From Pestalotiopsis fici W106-1 (taxonomy: Eukaryota > Ascomycota > Sordariomycetes > Amphisphaeriales > Sporocadaceae), in NCBI RefSeq assembly GCF_000516985.1, contig NW_006917093.1, positions 5,427,013 to 5,491,012 on the forward strand: 64,000 nt of DNA, written 5' to 3'. The translations under genes were made by a program, and so were the position numbers. The notes under the pieces are model-generated. The model worked only from the letters and a program-made list of their open reading frames with translations, was not told the DNA's origin and ran no database searches. Within the stretch, counting starts at the first letter, position 1. Every line of letters starts with the position of its first letter. Shown here one piece after another: positions 45,823 through 57,778 of the stretch.

Positions 45823-48800
45823 CAATTCCCGATGCATCTCAGTTACTGAGATATCTCGATCTTCTTTTTTGAAGTTTTTTTTCCTTGTCTAACTCTTCGG
45901 ATCTGCCTACTATGATATTTTGCTTGTTGTATCGATAATGTGAAGAGCCCCCGTTCAAGGATGACCTCTGCAGTAAAACCCCATCAACTACACATGACCA
46001 GGCACTATATTGAGACAAAGACAAACTGTTGCTGGCCAGCATGAAAAAAAAATAATTGCCTTGACATTGGCTTGCGACGCAATTCTCCCAACTAAACCTC
46101 ATATCGTACCTTGCTATTACTTCTGTCCTTCGTATAACAATAATATGGAGGCACCTGAATTCTTTTTAATTACTCGTAATACCATCACCAACCCTCCCCT
46201 ACGCTACAGTCTTGGTCTATTTTCACCGTCCAAAGAAGCGCTGGGTAACAAGCAAGGCATGGAGTTCCAAAAGCCCTGTGCGTATGTACCTAATTTTCTC
46301 AAGTGCTGGCCTGGCTCCCAATGCGTCGAAGCGCTTTGTACCATTTAGCAGCGCGGGTCAATCTCCAATCGTAACATCCACAAGGTTGCGATGAGAAGCA
46401 AAATTTTCTCTTCACGATGGCTTCCAAAAAATTTCCGAGCTTCGAGGGCGCATCGCCGCGAAGAGCTTTTTGGGGGGCGCGTTACCGAATTAAGCAGAGT
46501 ACAAGCGAGAGGGCGCGCCCTCAATTCGGGCTCATTACTTAAGAATACCCGCTCCCGACGTTCCAGAAGAGATCCACCAGCCGATGTCAAGCGGGATTGG
46601 GCGGGTTCTGAAGCGGATGCGCCTCTTCCACAAACAAGCCCATAGGATAGGGACTCATCCGCTGTAGGTGTAAATTAGCTTCTCTTGAGGGGGGCCAAGC
46701 CAACAGTCTCCTAAACCCAAAGCTGCCCGTTCCTGAGGGATGCGCCCTGAATATCCCAGACAGGTCAGAGGTTGGCTGCTATTGTATTCTAGAACTTGCG
46801 GCGTTTCCTGGTTGACTAGGTTTCTAGAGGGGTCAAATTGCGGGTAACGCCGACTTATTTTTTCTCTCTCTTTCTCTCTCTCTCCTGTCCATTGACCATG
46901 GTACATATACAGAGAGCCACCGAAAGAAGCCGAATGGGGTGTTGTTTTGCAAGCATGGCAACGGGGCGTATGCTGGAAATGATTCAATTTGGACGCACTC
47001 CCCTTTTTGTCGCCGTGAAAAGTATCGCCATTGCCGTTGCGGATCCCAAGCTCCCTACTAGCAGGCGTAACACGCAAAACATGCACCACACAAGAGAGCC
47101 AGGACACCTTTGCGGCTATGGGCCCTCTGCCTTTGAATTGTGCTTGGTGACTTGCCCTGTGTGTGAAAATCTTACGTTTTCGTGTCTTGCTTGTCGGCCG
47201 GGCCCGTAGCCGTTCTCACCGGAAGCAGGGCCCGACTTTTGCGCTGGGTAACAAAGATCCTCTTGTTCTAGTACGACATTCCGTTACAGAGGCCATGTTT
47301 ATGTAAGACAACTGGCGGCCGGCAGGAGTGGTACGGTAGGAAGCACTAATACGAACCCACGACATGGTATTTTTGGAAAGCGGTACGAACGGACAGAAGG
47401 GCTGGGCCTGGCTCGTATGTGGACATTGAGGAGACGACACAAACCCGTTATTATTGATCGTCCCTTGCGCGATAATCAATCCACGGGGTATCAATAATTG
47501 GATCTTAACTCGAGATGACTCTGACTGTTACCAGTCAACCAGTCACGCCATTTTCACCAATTGGCTAGCCTCAGACCAAGGAGGAGCTGGAGGAGCTCTT
47601 GCAGCTCCCGGCTTACACATTGACTCTCAGCGTGTAAAAGCTAGGGCTCATTGAAACTTTCCCACACAAGCTCACTTACTACGCACATGCATGCGCGCCC
47701 GGGAGCTCCTATATCGGCGCTCTTTCAATTCGCCAACCCAAAAAGCATCTATGCGCTGCGACACGGGGTCAAAGTCGATGATTGAATGGTCAGCTTCCTC
47801 ATCTCTTTTTGCACGTGTCGCGGGATGGCTGGCGGGATGCATCATGGCGTGCTCAGTCTATTCGTAGACTTGGCATGTCGTTGACTTTGGCAATGGAGAA
47901 GGGCTGAATTTTATAGAGTAATTGCTGGCTAATGAAAATACGGATATGGCTTAGACCAGGGACGAGACACAAGTCTGGGCCTCAGTGCTACGTTGTTTGA
48001 CTCAGCGCCACCAGGCAACGTATGCACATGCAGCTTGATCACTGATCAACACGGAGCTCTGTGCTTCACGGCCGGTCACGATGACTTCATATGATCATGC
48101 AGTGAAAATGCGGAACTGTCTCTCTTGGGAAATCGTGGAAATCATTCTATGAATGCTTGACTGTAAGTGGCTCGCTGCAATATAACTGTCAAAAGACACT
48201 GGAAATTCTGTTATGAGTATAGCAAAGGGGGGAAGGAAAATTGAAGAGACTGTCAAGGTACATTTCTCTTATGGCTTCAGGCAGTCCGTCCTTCATCGTT
48301 AGGCAATGAGACAAAAGACCTTGCAGCATCGAGCTGAGGAATTGTGTCTTTTCATGGGGATATTGGTCCGCGGCCTATAAGCCTCATTCAATATGTATAG
48401 CGGTTAAGTTCACAGAGTGGCGGCTTTGGAATCCATTGTAACGGTCTTATGAAATTAGGGAAACCGGGACTCTTGGCCCCCATTCCTGACTACGTTGTCT
48501 CGCCCCGGCTCTTGAGCAAATCCGCTGAGCCACAGATCTTGCATACGCAGTGAGCGCGTAGGCGTGCGCGCGTCTGTCAGAGGTCATGAATCTATTCACG
48601 TTTGTTTTGTTCCTGAAAAGTCTGGGGTTTCGGTGCTCCGCGGAAATATTGACGGAGTCGGCCGCGGGTGGCCAGCCAAGCCAGCCAGCCCTATGTCGGC
48701 TTGCTGTACTCGAAGCTGTTAGCGGCGATCTCTCGCGATCACCACCTACATAGTACCTGGTAAGGTAGAAGAAAAACTCAGTAACGCGGGGGAGCCGCTT

Positions 48801-51800
48801 CGGGCTGGGATTGGGCACATCCAAAGATGGCGTTTTCAATGATGCAAGAAGACGGTGATGTTTCACGATGTTTCCTCATCAGACCGCTTCCATAGCTTGC
48901 CAGGTTCTCGGGATTTCCAGCCGAACAGGTCTACACAGTTGAAGCTTTGTATAGCAATAAGCCTTATCCTAAACTCGCCGTTCCGTTTACCAGGCACGTT
49001 TGTCTCACCGTACAACGCAGCTTTACAGCACGCCATTGACCTAAGCGCCTATTCCTGAGCTTACATGGTGGTTCTCGCTGACATGGATTCAGCACGCAAG
49101 ATGAACAAATGCTGCGCCCATATTGCATCGAATCAATATTCCTATTCCACAAGCGCTCATCCTTCTCACGCCATAGTAAGCAGGAACAGACTGAAAGAAA
49201 GAAAAAGTTATTCTGGTGTACCCTGCCAATGTGCAAAAGGGCCAGCATCGTCAATTGCATTGTGGGAAAATAATATTCCCCGGATCCAAAAGGATTGGAC
49301 AGCAGGGCTCGGATGCTCATTCCGTATACTGCAAGTGCATCGCGACAGAGGCATTCACGATAGCGTCAAGTGGATTTTTGAATTTTCTCTGATGTTGAAG
49401 AGAATGACTGGGCATGTCCACTTTTTGCTGCTCTTTGTTTCGCATGTGGAGCATTCGGTAATCGACGGTTTACTACCTTTTTTGTAGTAGGTACAGTTGT
49501 GGCAGAAATTGAAGGAAAAGCGAGAAGAATTTTTCTGTTTTCTGTAAATTTTTTTTGGGCAGCTGACTCGCAATGCCCCGCCATGGGTAACAAACAATGA
49601 TCGGCCCCCCGGCGCGAAAAATTTCCTCTCGTTCAGTGTTACCAGCGCAAATTCCGATTCCAGGCTGCTGCGGTCCCTGCTAGAACCTTGGAGGCTTGGT
49701 TGGACTGGGCTATAGTGGATACTGCTACTGGAAATTCTCGATCGTGCTAGCAGCATTCATGCAAGAGCTTGTTTTGGAATATTTTGGATGTCCACTGCAA
49801 ACCTGGAAGCAGTAAGGAGTACCTTTGGGTTCTATTGCCTGTGGATTCCATCGAGTAAGGATGGGGTAAGCTGGGTTAGGAGAGTGCTTGTGCCTCGTAC
49901 CACATCTGGCGATGCCACGATGGGAGCAAATGGTACATGCTTTCGCTCCTGTCCAAATACAGGAGGCGGTTGGCCAGTGGGCGGTAGGTATGGGCGGCAT
50001 TGAGAGCCGTCGTCGCAGGTTTCCCGTTGCCAGGGCCGGACGCTGGTTCCGAGGTACTCTAAAACCAATTCACCGTTGGCTGTGAAAATGTCAAAGTGTT
50101 GTAAAGCTTGTCGTATCGTCCGAGACATCGATTATACGGTAGCCATCGTCGCTTGTAGTACCTAAAGCTACGGGCCCAACATCGCCGAAGCTGGCCGGGA
50201 TGCGTAACAGTATGAAAAGCCTGGGTCACAAGATCAAGAGAATAACAACAACAACTGCATCTGTATATAAATATCTTTCCCCGACCCCATCCTGATTGTG
50301 CATACAAGATGCCAGTCTGTTGTGGTGCTCCAGTAAGACATATAAAGAGTCACGGCAGCAGAGTATGCAGCGCCCTAGCTGATTAGGGCTCTCTGGTGAC
50401 CATGCAGCACCACCATTTTTTGATGTTGGCCGCTTTGGGGCATTGGAGTGCAACTCGGACATGAAGCTCCATTCTTTAGCAATGGAGCAAGTTGCACACC
50501 ACTACAATACATACACTCCTAGTAGGCTTGCTAGGGTGGCATGGTAGATGATCAAAGTCCTAACCTGTGACTTCATTGCAATACTCTCTCTTCTGAACAG
50601 GAAGAATGAAAAACAAGGGTCGTCTACTTGATATTCTTGCCGTTTTGCCTCACTTGATATAGTGGTTCTTGCATGCTTACATCATACTACAGACGTTGCG
50701 ATGGTGCTCACGACTCAGGGTCTGTCTAGTTTCTCGGGGTAACAGATCCGTGACTGGAAGGGTCTTGACGTTACTGGACTGCCAAGGGTTCCCTCAGATC
50801 TTTCCCGAGGGGCCCAAACAAAGACAGCGTGAAGTTACCAAGGTTGTTTTAGTGCTGCCGCTGTCTGTCATTAGTGTATACTAGGTAGACAGCGGACATG
50901 TACCTACCGTCTGTCATGGCCTGCCCTGTCTCGCCTGTTGCTTGTTGACCGCTGGATTTTTGCACGTGTCCAGGCCAAAGGTCTGTCCGTTTTCAGGCTC
51001 TATTGATTCTCCAGGTAGCGTAGCCAAGTAGGTGTACACCCCCCCTGGTGCGGCCCGGAACTAGCATCGTGGAGCTTGGAACGCATGACACATAAATTAC
51101 CTGATGAGAATGTTCCAAAGCATGACGCGAGCATGTATGTACTTTTCAACAGGTGAAATTTTGCGTCTTTGCTTTTGTTTGGCGAGCAGCAACATATTAA
51201 AACCAAAGTCCCCGCTACGCAACCACAGTCTTCTTGAACTGGAGTCTCTTGAATAATATAAACCTCCTGAATTTAGGACTTTTTGTGGTTCGCAGTATCC
51301 CATCATCATCAGCTTTCATCAGACGTGCTCTATTATTAGCGACTGCTCAGGAGACGCTTACACACAATTCTCTATCACCCTCCACCCAACGTCACTTACA
51401 CCATTTATTCCGCCATACTTGAACCCGCGCAACCCACGGCTCTTTGACAAGGCACTGTTCTACTATACTCGTGTATACTGAGAACCTACGCTACATCGAC
51501 TTGTACAGCATTTCTTTCTAAAGAAAAAAGATTGCAGCAGTGCACAAGCAACTGGAGAGTTACACAAAACATTCAGAGGGGAATTCCGGAAATCACACGG
51601 AGATTCACAATTGGAGTCGACAAGCTTCTTTGACTCACACCGTTCCCGGCGCAAGGCAAGAGTCCCGAGTGGCATAACGTGTGACCACGAGACTCTGCAT
51701 TGCATGACCTAGCTTCCCACTGCTCGCGCCATCCCCGGATTCTGGGTTTATTCACCCTTGCAGAGCCGTCGCATTAGTGGGCTGCGACTGGCGAATTGGA

Positions 51801-51873
51801 AGAACCAGTTTGGAGAGTATTCCGCATTCTTTCTACAGCCTTCCGACTTTTTGTTTTCCTCTATACAATCATC
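45823..51873. other. 6 kb gene desert
   Basis: No protein gene can be supported on either strand. Frames stay below about 150 codons and look random in composition. A CT-rich tract lies at about 46858-46888. The last several hundred bases before 51874 probably form the arrestin gene's promoter and 5' leader. Confidence 0.5.
46486..46529. repeat. Nested inverted repeat with GC-rich palindrome
   Basis: CCGAATT (46486-46492) and its complement AATTCGG (46523-46529) flank a perfect 14-bp palindrome, GAGGGCGCGCCCTC (46509-46522), which abuts the right arm. Function unknown. Confidence 0.6.
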
Positions 51874-53406
51874 ATGCCGCACATCACGAGCTTCTTCCGC
51901 TCGTCTCACGACCCCATCAACACAATCAAGGCCACCGTCCGAAGGAGAAGTCCTAGCTCGAGGACGCCAGTCTCAGCCACCCCGAGACCGGGCTCTACTC
52001 GCACCGTTTCGTATCCCAATTCCATCAACGACGAAGCCGAAGAGCAGGAAAACCAGCAGACCCGCTCCAACAGCAGCCAGTCAGTAGCGCCCCCGGTCAG
52101 GATGCCGGAATCGGCAAGAGAAAAGGAAGTGTCCCACCATCGCCTGAGTTTCCCGGGCCTGCACCTTGGTGGCCACAAGTCTAAGGATCATGGCCACCAG
52201 CACCCACATGCATCGCTTGACTGGAAGATCGAGTCGCCGCCGGCGGTCATGTACGGCGATGCTGAAAACAGCACTGGCGCCATTGTTTCCGGGCAACTCA
52301 TGTTGACTGCCAAGGATGCCCCCCTCGAGGTTGAGGGCTTCAAGGCTCGTCTAGAGATTCACGTCATCCGCAAGAGACCTTACAAGGATCACTGCCACGA
52401 CTGCGTAAACCAGAAGACGGAGCTCAAGACTTGGGAGTTGATAGCCGGTCCTGCCACCCTGTCGCAGGGTAAGTCCAATTTTCTGACTATACATCATACA
52501 TGAGACAAGTGCTAACTTTGCATAGGCGTGCACTACTATCCGTTTTCTGCTCTTTTGGAAGGTCACCTTCCTGCATCCACGGACAACTCGGTGGTCACTG
52601 TGCGATATGACTTTACCGCCGAGGCCAAGCCCAAGAACGGCTCTGCCTTGAAACTTCTCAAGACCATCAATGTGAGACGGGCGCTCCCTGTTCCTGAGAC
52701 GCCACACCACTCGGTCCGCATCTTCCCTCCCACCAACATCACCGCCTCGGTTCACTACCCCAATGTCATCCACCCCATTGGAAGCAACAAGCTCGAGCTC
52801 CGCCTGGAGGGCATCATCAAGTCGAACCCAGATGTCAAGACCATTGAGTACTGGAAGCTGAAGCGACTCTCCTGGAAGATTGAGGAACACCTCACCACGG
52901 TTGTTCCGGCTTGCCAGAAGCACTCGCCCAAGGATCCCGAGACGGGAGAACCTACCAAGAAGGGCCTGAAGCGCACAGAGGCTCGCACCATTGGCTCGGG
53001 CGACCTTGCCAGTGGCTGGAAAGCAGACTATTCGCCCAACGGCAATGTTGAGATGGAGCTGGAGTACCAAGTCAACCCGTCGCTCAAGCCTGTGTGCGAC
53101 CTGAAGAGCAACGACGGCACCGAGGTCACTCACCAGCTCGTTATCGAGATGGTGGTGGCCCAGGAATACGCACCAACCAACCAGCCCAAGCACGTCACCC
53201 CGACCGGAGTAGCACGGATCCTGCGCATGCACTTTGGCACTATTGTCACTGAGCGTAGTGGCTTGGGCGTGAGCTGGGACAACGAGGCTCCTCCAATCTA
53301 CCAGGACGTGCCCCCCAGCCCGCCCTCGTACCACTGCGAGATTCCCTATGAGGAGGTCGACGAGGCTCTGAGTCCCCTTGATGCACCATCAAAGAGATCG
53401 AACTAG
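51874..53406 (+). CDS. Arrestin-like adaptor, LDB19/ART1 type
   Basis: Exons 51874-52468 and 52526-53406 (57-nt intron; junction restores 'LSQGVHYYPFSALLEG') give 491 residues. The ATG at 51874 is chosen; the longer open frame upstream starts only with TTG. The Ser/Arg-rich N-terminus (about 1-120) is followed by an arrestin-N part ('GAIVSGQLMLTAKDAPLEVE', 'EIHVIRKRP') and the LDB19-type segment 'ITASVHYPNVIHPIGSNKLE', 'TIEYWKLKRLSWKIEEH', then 'LEYQVNPSLKPVCDLKS'. A PPSY motif in 'PPSPPSY' near the C-terminus is a PPxY ligand for the WW domains of Rsp5/NEDD4 ubiquitin ligases. Proteins of this family recruit Rsp5 to plasma-membrane nutrient transporters and trigger endocytosis. Confidence 0.93.
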
Positions 53407-54471
53407 ACTCCGCCCCTCTTTGTCTTCCTTTGTTCAATGTCAATGACATACAAGCGATTTGATTTTCACATTTACCCCTCGGCATAAAACATACATCCGG
53501 TTTTTCAACTTACAACTTGTCAATTGTTTTCGGAACAAATATACCCCACTAGCGATTTAGCATTATTGGTTTCAATGGCTGGCTCAGGAGAGCTTCAAGC
53601 CCCATCAAAAATTGGCGTTGGACAGGACGCAGTTGTGCAGAGACAACTTGCGGGATATAGGCAGATTAAGAAGAGCGTAGTGGCTCAATAGAATGTGCAT
53701 CAAAGCACTCTAATGAATTAGATCAATTCTCCTGCATGGACATGTTTATCTCCGCTCAGTTGTAGTTGTAACTCCTATGATCAAGTGACATGTTCCACCT
53801 CAACATAGTAATTCCGTGCGATACTAGTCCTACCCTCGGAGCAAGAGGTCGCATTATCGAGCAAGAATATCCTACCAACAATACTTTATGATATTGCTGT
53901 GCCCTCACAAGTTCTTTGTTGCGGTGATGTAGACAAAGCGCGCAGAGTATATACAATGTCAGGGTGGCATAGTGGAGCTTCCTGGGAACAAAGAACAGTT
54001 TATTGTACATAAAGTTTAGTTCTAGCCACCCTCTTTGTACTTCCTCGTGCTACAACGCAGTTCTTGTTCATCCCCATACTTGGGTCTGCGATGTGACATA
54101 CACATTGTTAAGTGTTCTTAGGGCGCAGTTTCGTAAAGTCTCAGACACTGCATATGCCAAACGTGCAGAAGGGAAATTCCTGCATAACAAATACAGTTGT
54201 TCAGTCTGACAAACTCAAGGACAAAGGCGAATACGCGACGTCGTATAATCTGAGACGAGACTGTGTTCCTCAACGTTGAAACTCTTATAAATAGGGACTA
54301 AGACTTGATTATGAGTTCGAGTTTAGATTCAGCAATTCATCTGCTTACAGGAACAGGAATTACATTACGATACTCTCTGATAGCTCACAATAGCCCGCAG
54401 TTTGCAAGTTCATTCACACTTTGCAACAATTTACCATAAACAAGATAAAAGACGGAGATAGGCTTGACGAA
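53407..54471. other. Intergenic, no gene seen
   Basis: 3' flank of the arrestin gene and upstream region of the Arg/Pro-rich gene, with short non-distinctive frames only. Confidence 0.5.
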
Positions 54472-55414
54472 ATGGCATCCAGACCATATTCTTCTTCAAC
54501 CCGGCGCTCGCCGTCGAGGAGGCGACCTCCAATGGGAGGCGGTTATCGTGTGAGTAGCACGCGGCACCGATCGCCGCAAAGGCCACCGAGATCACGACAG
54601 CCATCATGGGTACCCGGCGGCGACGCTGGGGGTGTCCAGTCCTCTCGCGGGCGCTCTCAGGGTATTCGAGGGCCTGCAAATGTCCACAATGACCCTTTTG
54701 TGGACAGTGGAAGGACGGCCCCGTTGGGTGAATGGTTCAGCATCCCAGGCGTCCGACCGGATTGGCGTTGGCCGGCATCAAGCGAGGGTGGTGGTGACAC
54801 CGTCATGGAGGACCGAGATTCATTCAATGAGGATGAGGGCGAGGTAAGTGATTCTGCGGAACCCGACATGTTTGGAGCCCACGAATGGCGGCCTGCCGGA
54901 CTCATTCGTCGTCCTGCCGTCCGACGGCCAGATCGTTCTCGTCGGGCGTCCATCTGATGAGGGCGAGGTAAGCGATTCTGCGGAACCCGACATGTTTGGA
55001 GCCCACGAGTGGCGGCCTGCCGGACTCATTCGTCGTCCTGCCGTCCGACGGCCAGATCATCCTCGTCGGGCTCCATTCAGGCCACCACCTCCCCGCACTC
55101 CATCAAGGCGAGCGCCCGGCAACCTACCTCCATCGAGGCTGCCTGCACGGCCCTCGCGTCCTTGGAGCCCCCCTCCCGAGTACTCACCACCTCGGAACTT
55201 GCCTCCGCGATACTCGACCCTAAGCGTCCGACCGCGCCAAGCAGTTGGCCGTCCTAGCCACTACCGCTGGTTGCGTGCTCGCGCAATCGGTGACCACGTC
55301 GTGGACACTGGTTACCATGTCGTGGGCACCATGCTCGAAACAGCAGGACAAGCCATGGTGGAGACTGGAAGTTACTTGATGGGTGAAAGGCGAGATGGAC
55401 GGCGGAGAAGGTGA
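54472..55414 (+). CDS. Arg/Pro-rich disordered protein with probable duplication-derived intron
   Basis: Proposed exons 54472-54843 and 54968-55414 give 272 residues. The ATG at 54472 is the first in frame. The N-terminal part is Ser/Arg/Pro-rich and disordered, with 'PDWRWPASS' and an acidic stretch 'SFNEDEGE'. The C-terminal part is Pro/Arg-rich and ends with a short patterned region ('GDHVVDTGYHVVGTMLETAG') and an Arg cluster. Unspliced, the first frame stops at 54957 and the second half is open only in the next frame. Removing one 124-bp repeat unit, from GTAAGT at 54844 to GAG at 54967, joins the two frames exactly. No family is recognised. If the intron is not spliced, this is a gene truncated by a frame-breaking duplication. 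Confidence 0.6.
54832..55071. repeat. Tandem duplication, 124-bp period
   Basis: Copy 1 spans about 54832-54947 and copy 2 about 54956-55071, with roughly four mismatches over 116 bp (T/C, A/G, G/A, T/C). An 8-bp spacer separates them; a similar sequence with a one-base indel follows copy 2. Each copy contains GAGGTAAG(T/C), which is both a good 5' splice site and an AG|GT proto-splice site. Confidence 0.95.
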
Positions 55415-56386
55415 AGAGTGACGGCTAAGCGTTCAAGTCTTGAGCTTTGAGTGGGCCAGAAATCTGCATTTCTGGTTCACAGGTAGGGGTTCTTTGCCTT
55501 TTTTTTTTCAGACGTCTTTCAGCTTTGTTTTCTTTGTTCCGCCGTTTTCATTCCTCTTCATCGTACGGCACTAATGATAAATCAGGGATAAAATAAGAAA
55601 GAAACGAAAAATAAAGCGGCCCGGTGAACCTAGGTTGAGAATTCATATCTGAAAGAATTGATATCCTCCCTACACGCCACTTATAGGTAGCTTAGACAGC
55701 AATAAAAAATAAACAGGGAAAAGCTTGAGGAACTATTTCTTATACCTAAGAGATTGGTAAACTAGTCCAAACGGTTTTGTCAGCGGGCCGTCCCGTGCTT
55801 CAGACGCTTGACCATAAAAAGCTAAAGTTAGTATGTTGAACTAAAGTTGCACGCCAGCCGCTAAGGCTGGGTCAGTATCATCTTCTTTTTAAACACAAGG
55901 GAGGATGTAAATACAGACTTGTTGCCTCCTCCACAGGATTCGTGCGGTGGAGCGGTGAAGCTATGTACAGAGCAACAAGGGCCGTCGGAGGATTCTGCTT
56001 GGCCAACATAGTCAGTCAGTTAGGTTGATCGGAGCCCTGGACAATGAAGACTCCGATTCGGATGCATCACAGAATCCTAACCATCCACTCCCAAAAGACA
56101 AGTGGGCACATCTTGAAGCTATAGACACGTTTCTGGTGCAGGAAGCCATTTTTGAAGCCTTTAGGTCCAGCTTTCAAGCAACTGTCAATCCGCCTGCTGC
56201 GGTTGAAGCAGCTGTAGAAAACAAATACCAAGGCGGTCCAGCGGCTATTAATGAAACACTTTGATAAAGACTAATATGACGACGACTTTGGAGCCCCCTT
56301 AACGTGACCGGTCCCGTGGTTAGAAACAGAATGTGCTAGTATATTACGACCCGAGACTTCAAGACATAAGGCCGGCCTTTCCTTAC
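55415..56386. other. AT-rich flank, one unrecognised short frame
   Basis: A frame at 56025-56264 (79 codons, acidic, 'DNEDSDSDASQNPNH') looks protein-like but matches nothing I know and has no partner exon. The rest shows no gene. Confidence 0.35.
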
Positions 56387-57453
56387 TCATCTCCTTAGAA
56401 CTTCTGCCTCTCTAGTTCTTCCTTTTCTGGTAGGTTCTCCTTGATAAAAAAAAATAAAAATAAAATAAAATAAAGGCAGGATTCCAACACCTGCAGAACC
56501 CGCTACCATCCAAAACACGGCAGATATCGAAAAGCGGTAATCCTCGATAACCCCGTTTATAAGCTCCGGCGTCGCCTTCACATCCCTCAGTATAAACCCC
56601 ACCACTTCTCTGACATGACGCAGGGAGGCGAGCTCTTCTGGGAGCGGCCCTAAGGCACTGATCCCGCTGGAGAACAAGGCACCAAACATACTCGAGGACA
56701 TAGCCAGCCCTACCAACCCGCCAAAGATACGAAAGGACACGATTATTCCGGCCGGCAGCCCCATATCGTCCACATCACACAGCGAGGCCTGGAGCGGCAG
56801 GTTCAGCAGGGAGAAAAAGGGGCCTATTCCTATGGCCAGTATCACCTGAAAGGATGCTTTGGCCACAAGTGTCGAGGAGCGATCCAATAGGGCAAATACG
56901 CCTGCCCCGCCGGCGGCAAACACCCAACTAAGCAGGATCAGAAGCCGGTATTTGCGCATCAGCTTTATTATGACTGCCGCTATAATGGCAAAGCCTATAG
57001 CGACGCAGCAGATCGGAAGAACCGTAACGGTGGATTGCAAAGAGGTGTCCATTTAGACTTCCTGGAAGAATAGAGGGATGGATATGATAATTGTAAAGTT
57101 AGCAATCCCATGTAGAAAGCTTATGAAGACCCTGTCCGGTTTTTGATTATCCGATAAGGGAAGACGGGTTCGATCGGCCTGGACTCGTACCATACGAAGG
57201 CGCACAGGAGAATTATGCCTAAGCACAGTGGAATTAATGTCTCGTACGAGGACCACGGAAATATGGCGCCAGCCCAGGCCAGTGGCGCTATAAATATTGT
57301 GCAGCCAGCGGTAAATAGAGCGATGCCGCCGTAGTCGACTCAACGCAGCTTCTCTCGGGCATATTAATCGACGGCTTTCAGCTTCAAAAAAGCCATCGCC
57401 AGGATCAAGCCGACGGCGGACAGGGGGAGATTATGCCATCTGATCCATAGCCA
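56387..57453 (-). pseudogene. Truncated, inactivated MFS drug transporter
   Basis: The minus strand encodes the C-terminal half of a 14-span MFS exporter, starting abruptly within the 'NLPLSAVGL' segment at about 57453. Continuing: 'AFLKLKAVD', an in-frame TAA, 'YAREKLR', TGA, then 'VDYGGIALFTAG', 'FPWSSYETLIPLCLGIILL' and 'PVFPYRIIKNRT'. A frameshift follows, then 'VFISFLHGIANFTIIISI' and 'PLFFQEV', another TAA, and the last 221 codons open ('MDTSLQSTVTVLPICC' to the stop at 56387). The N-terminal spans are missing. Three stops, one frameshift and the truncation make it non-functional; the long open 3' part alone (57052-56387) could be mistaken for a gene. A T/A homopolymer (about 57487-57499) lies near the break. 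Confidence 0.88.
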
Positions 57454-57659
57454 CGTTACATACTAGCTGTTGCTGTTGTAAGGGATTTTTTTTTTTTAGC
57501 TGGCGAAACCCCGTGTTTCTGTAAAGAAAGCATAATAGCCATGTTGAGCTGCCGCCGCGACCCCGCCGCGAACGCCTATAATGCCACAACCACCCATTCG
57601 GGTACGCAAAACAAATGGCGAAAATCACAGATTTGCAAAAATAAAAAAAATATACAAAA

Positions 57660-57778
57660 ACATACAACACCAGGTATTCCCCAGTGGTCACCCACCTGAG
57701 TACTAATCCGGCGATCGCTAGTTTATCTAGGGCAGAGCGGACGGGATGCCGAGTTTTCTAGTGTCTATGGTCGTATGT
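57660..57778 (-). rRNA. 5S rRNA, copy 1
   Basis: The minus strand starts ACATACGACCATAG and ends GGTGTTGTATGT (119 nt), pairing as helix I. The conserved core 'CATCCCGTCCGCTCTGCC' and 'GGTGGGTGACCAC' are present, and a TTTTTGTATATTTTTTT Pol III terminator follows. Filamentous ascomycetes carry dispersed 5S genes like this. The helix II region differs from copy 2 and has one A-C mismatch, so functionality is likely but not certain. Confidence 0.9.

Noticed and set aside
52351..53334. 327-codon minus-strand frame
   Set aside because: Lies antisense to the well-supported arrestin gene; it is open because of that gene's codon bias.
56025..56264. 79-codon frame as a transposon or gene fragment
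   Set aside because: Protein-like but no recognisable family, partner exon or terminal repeats.
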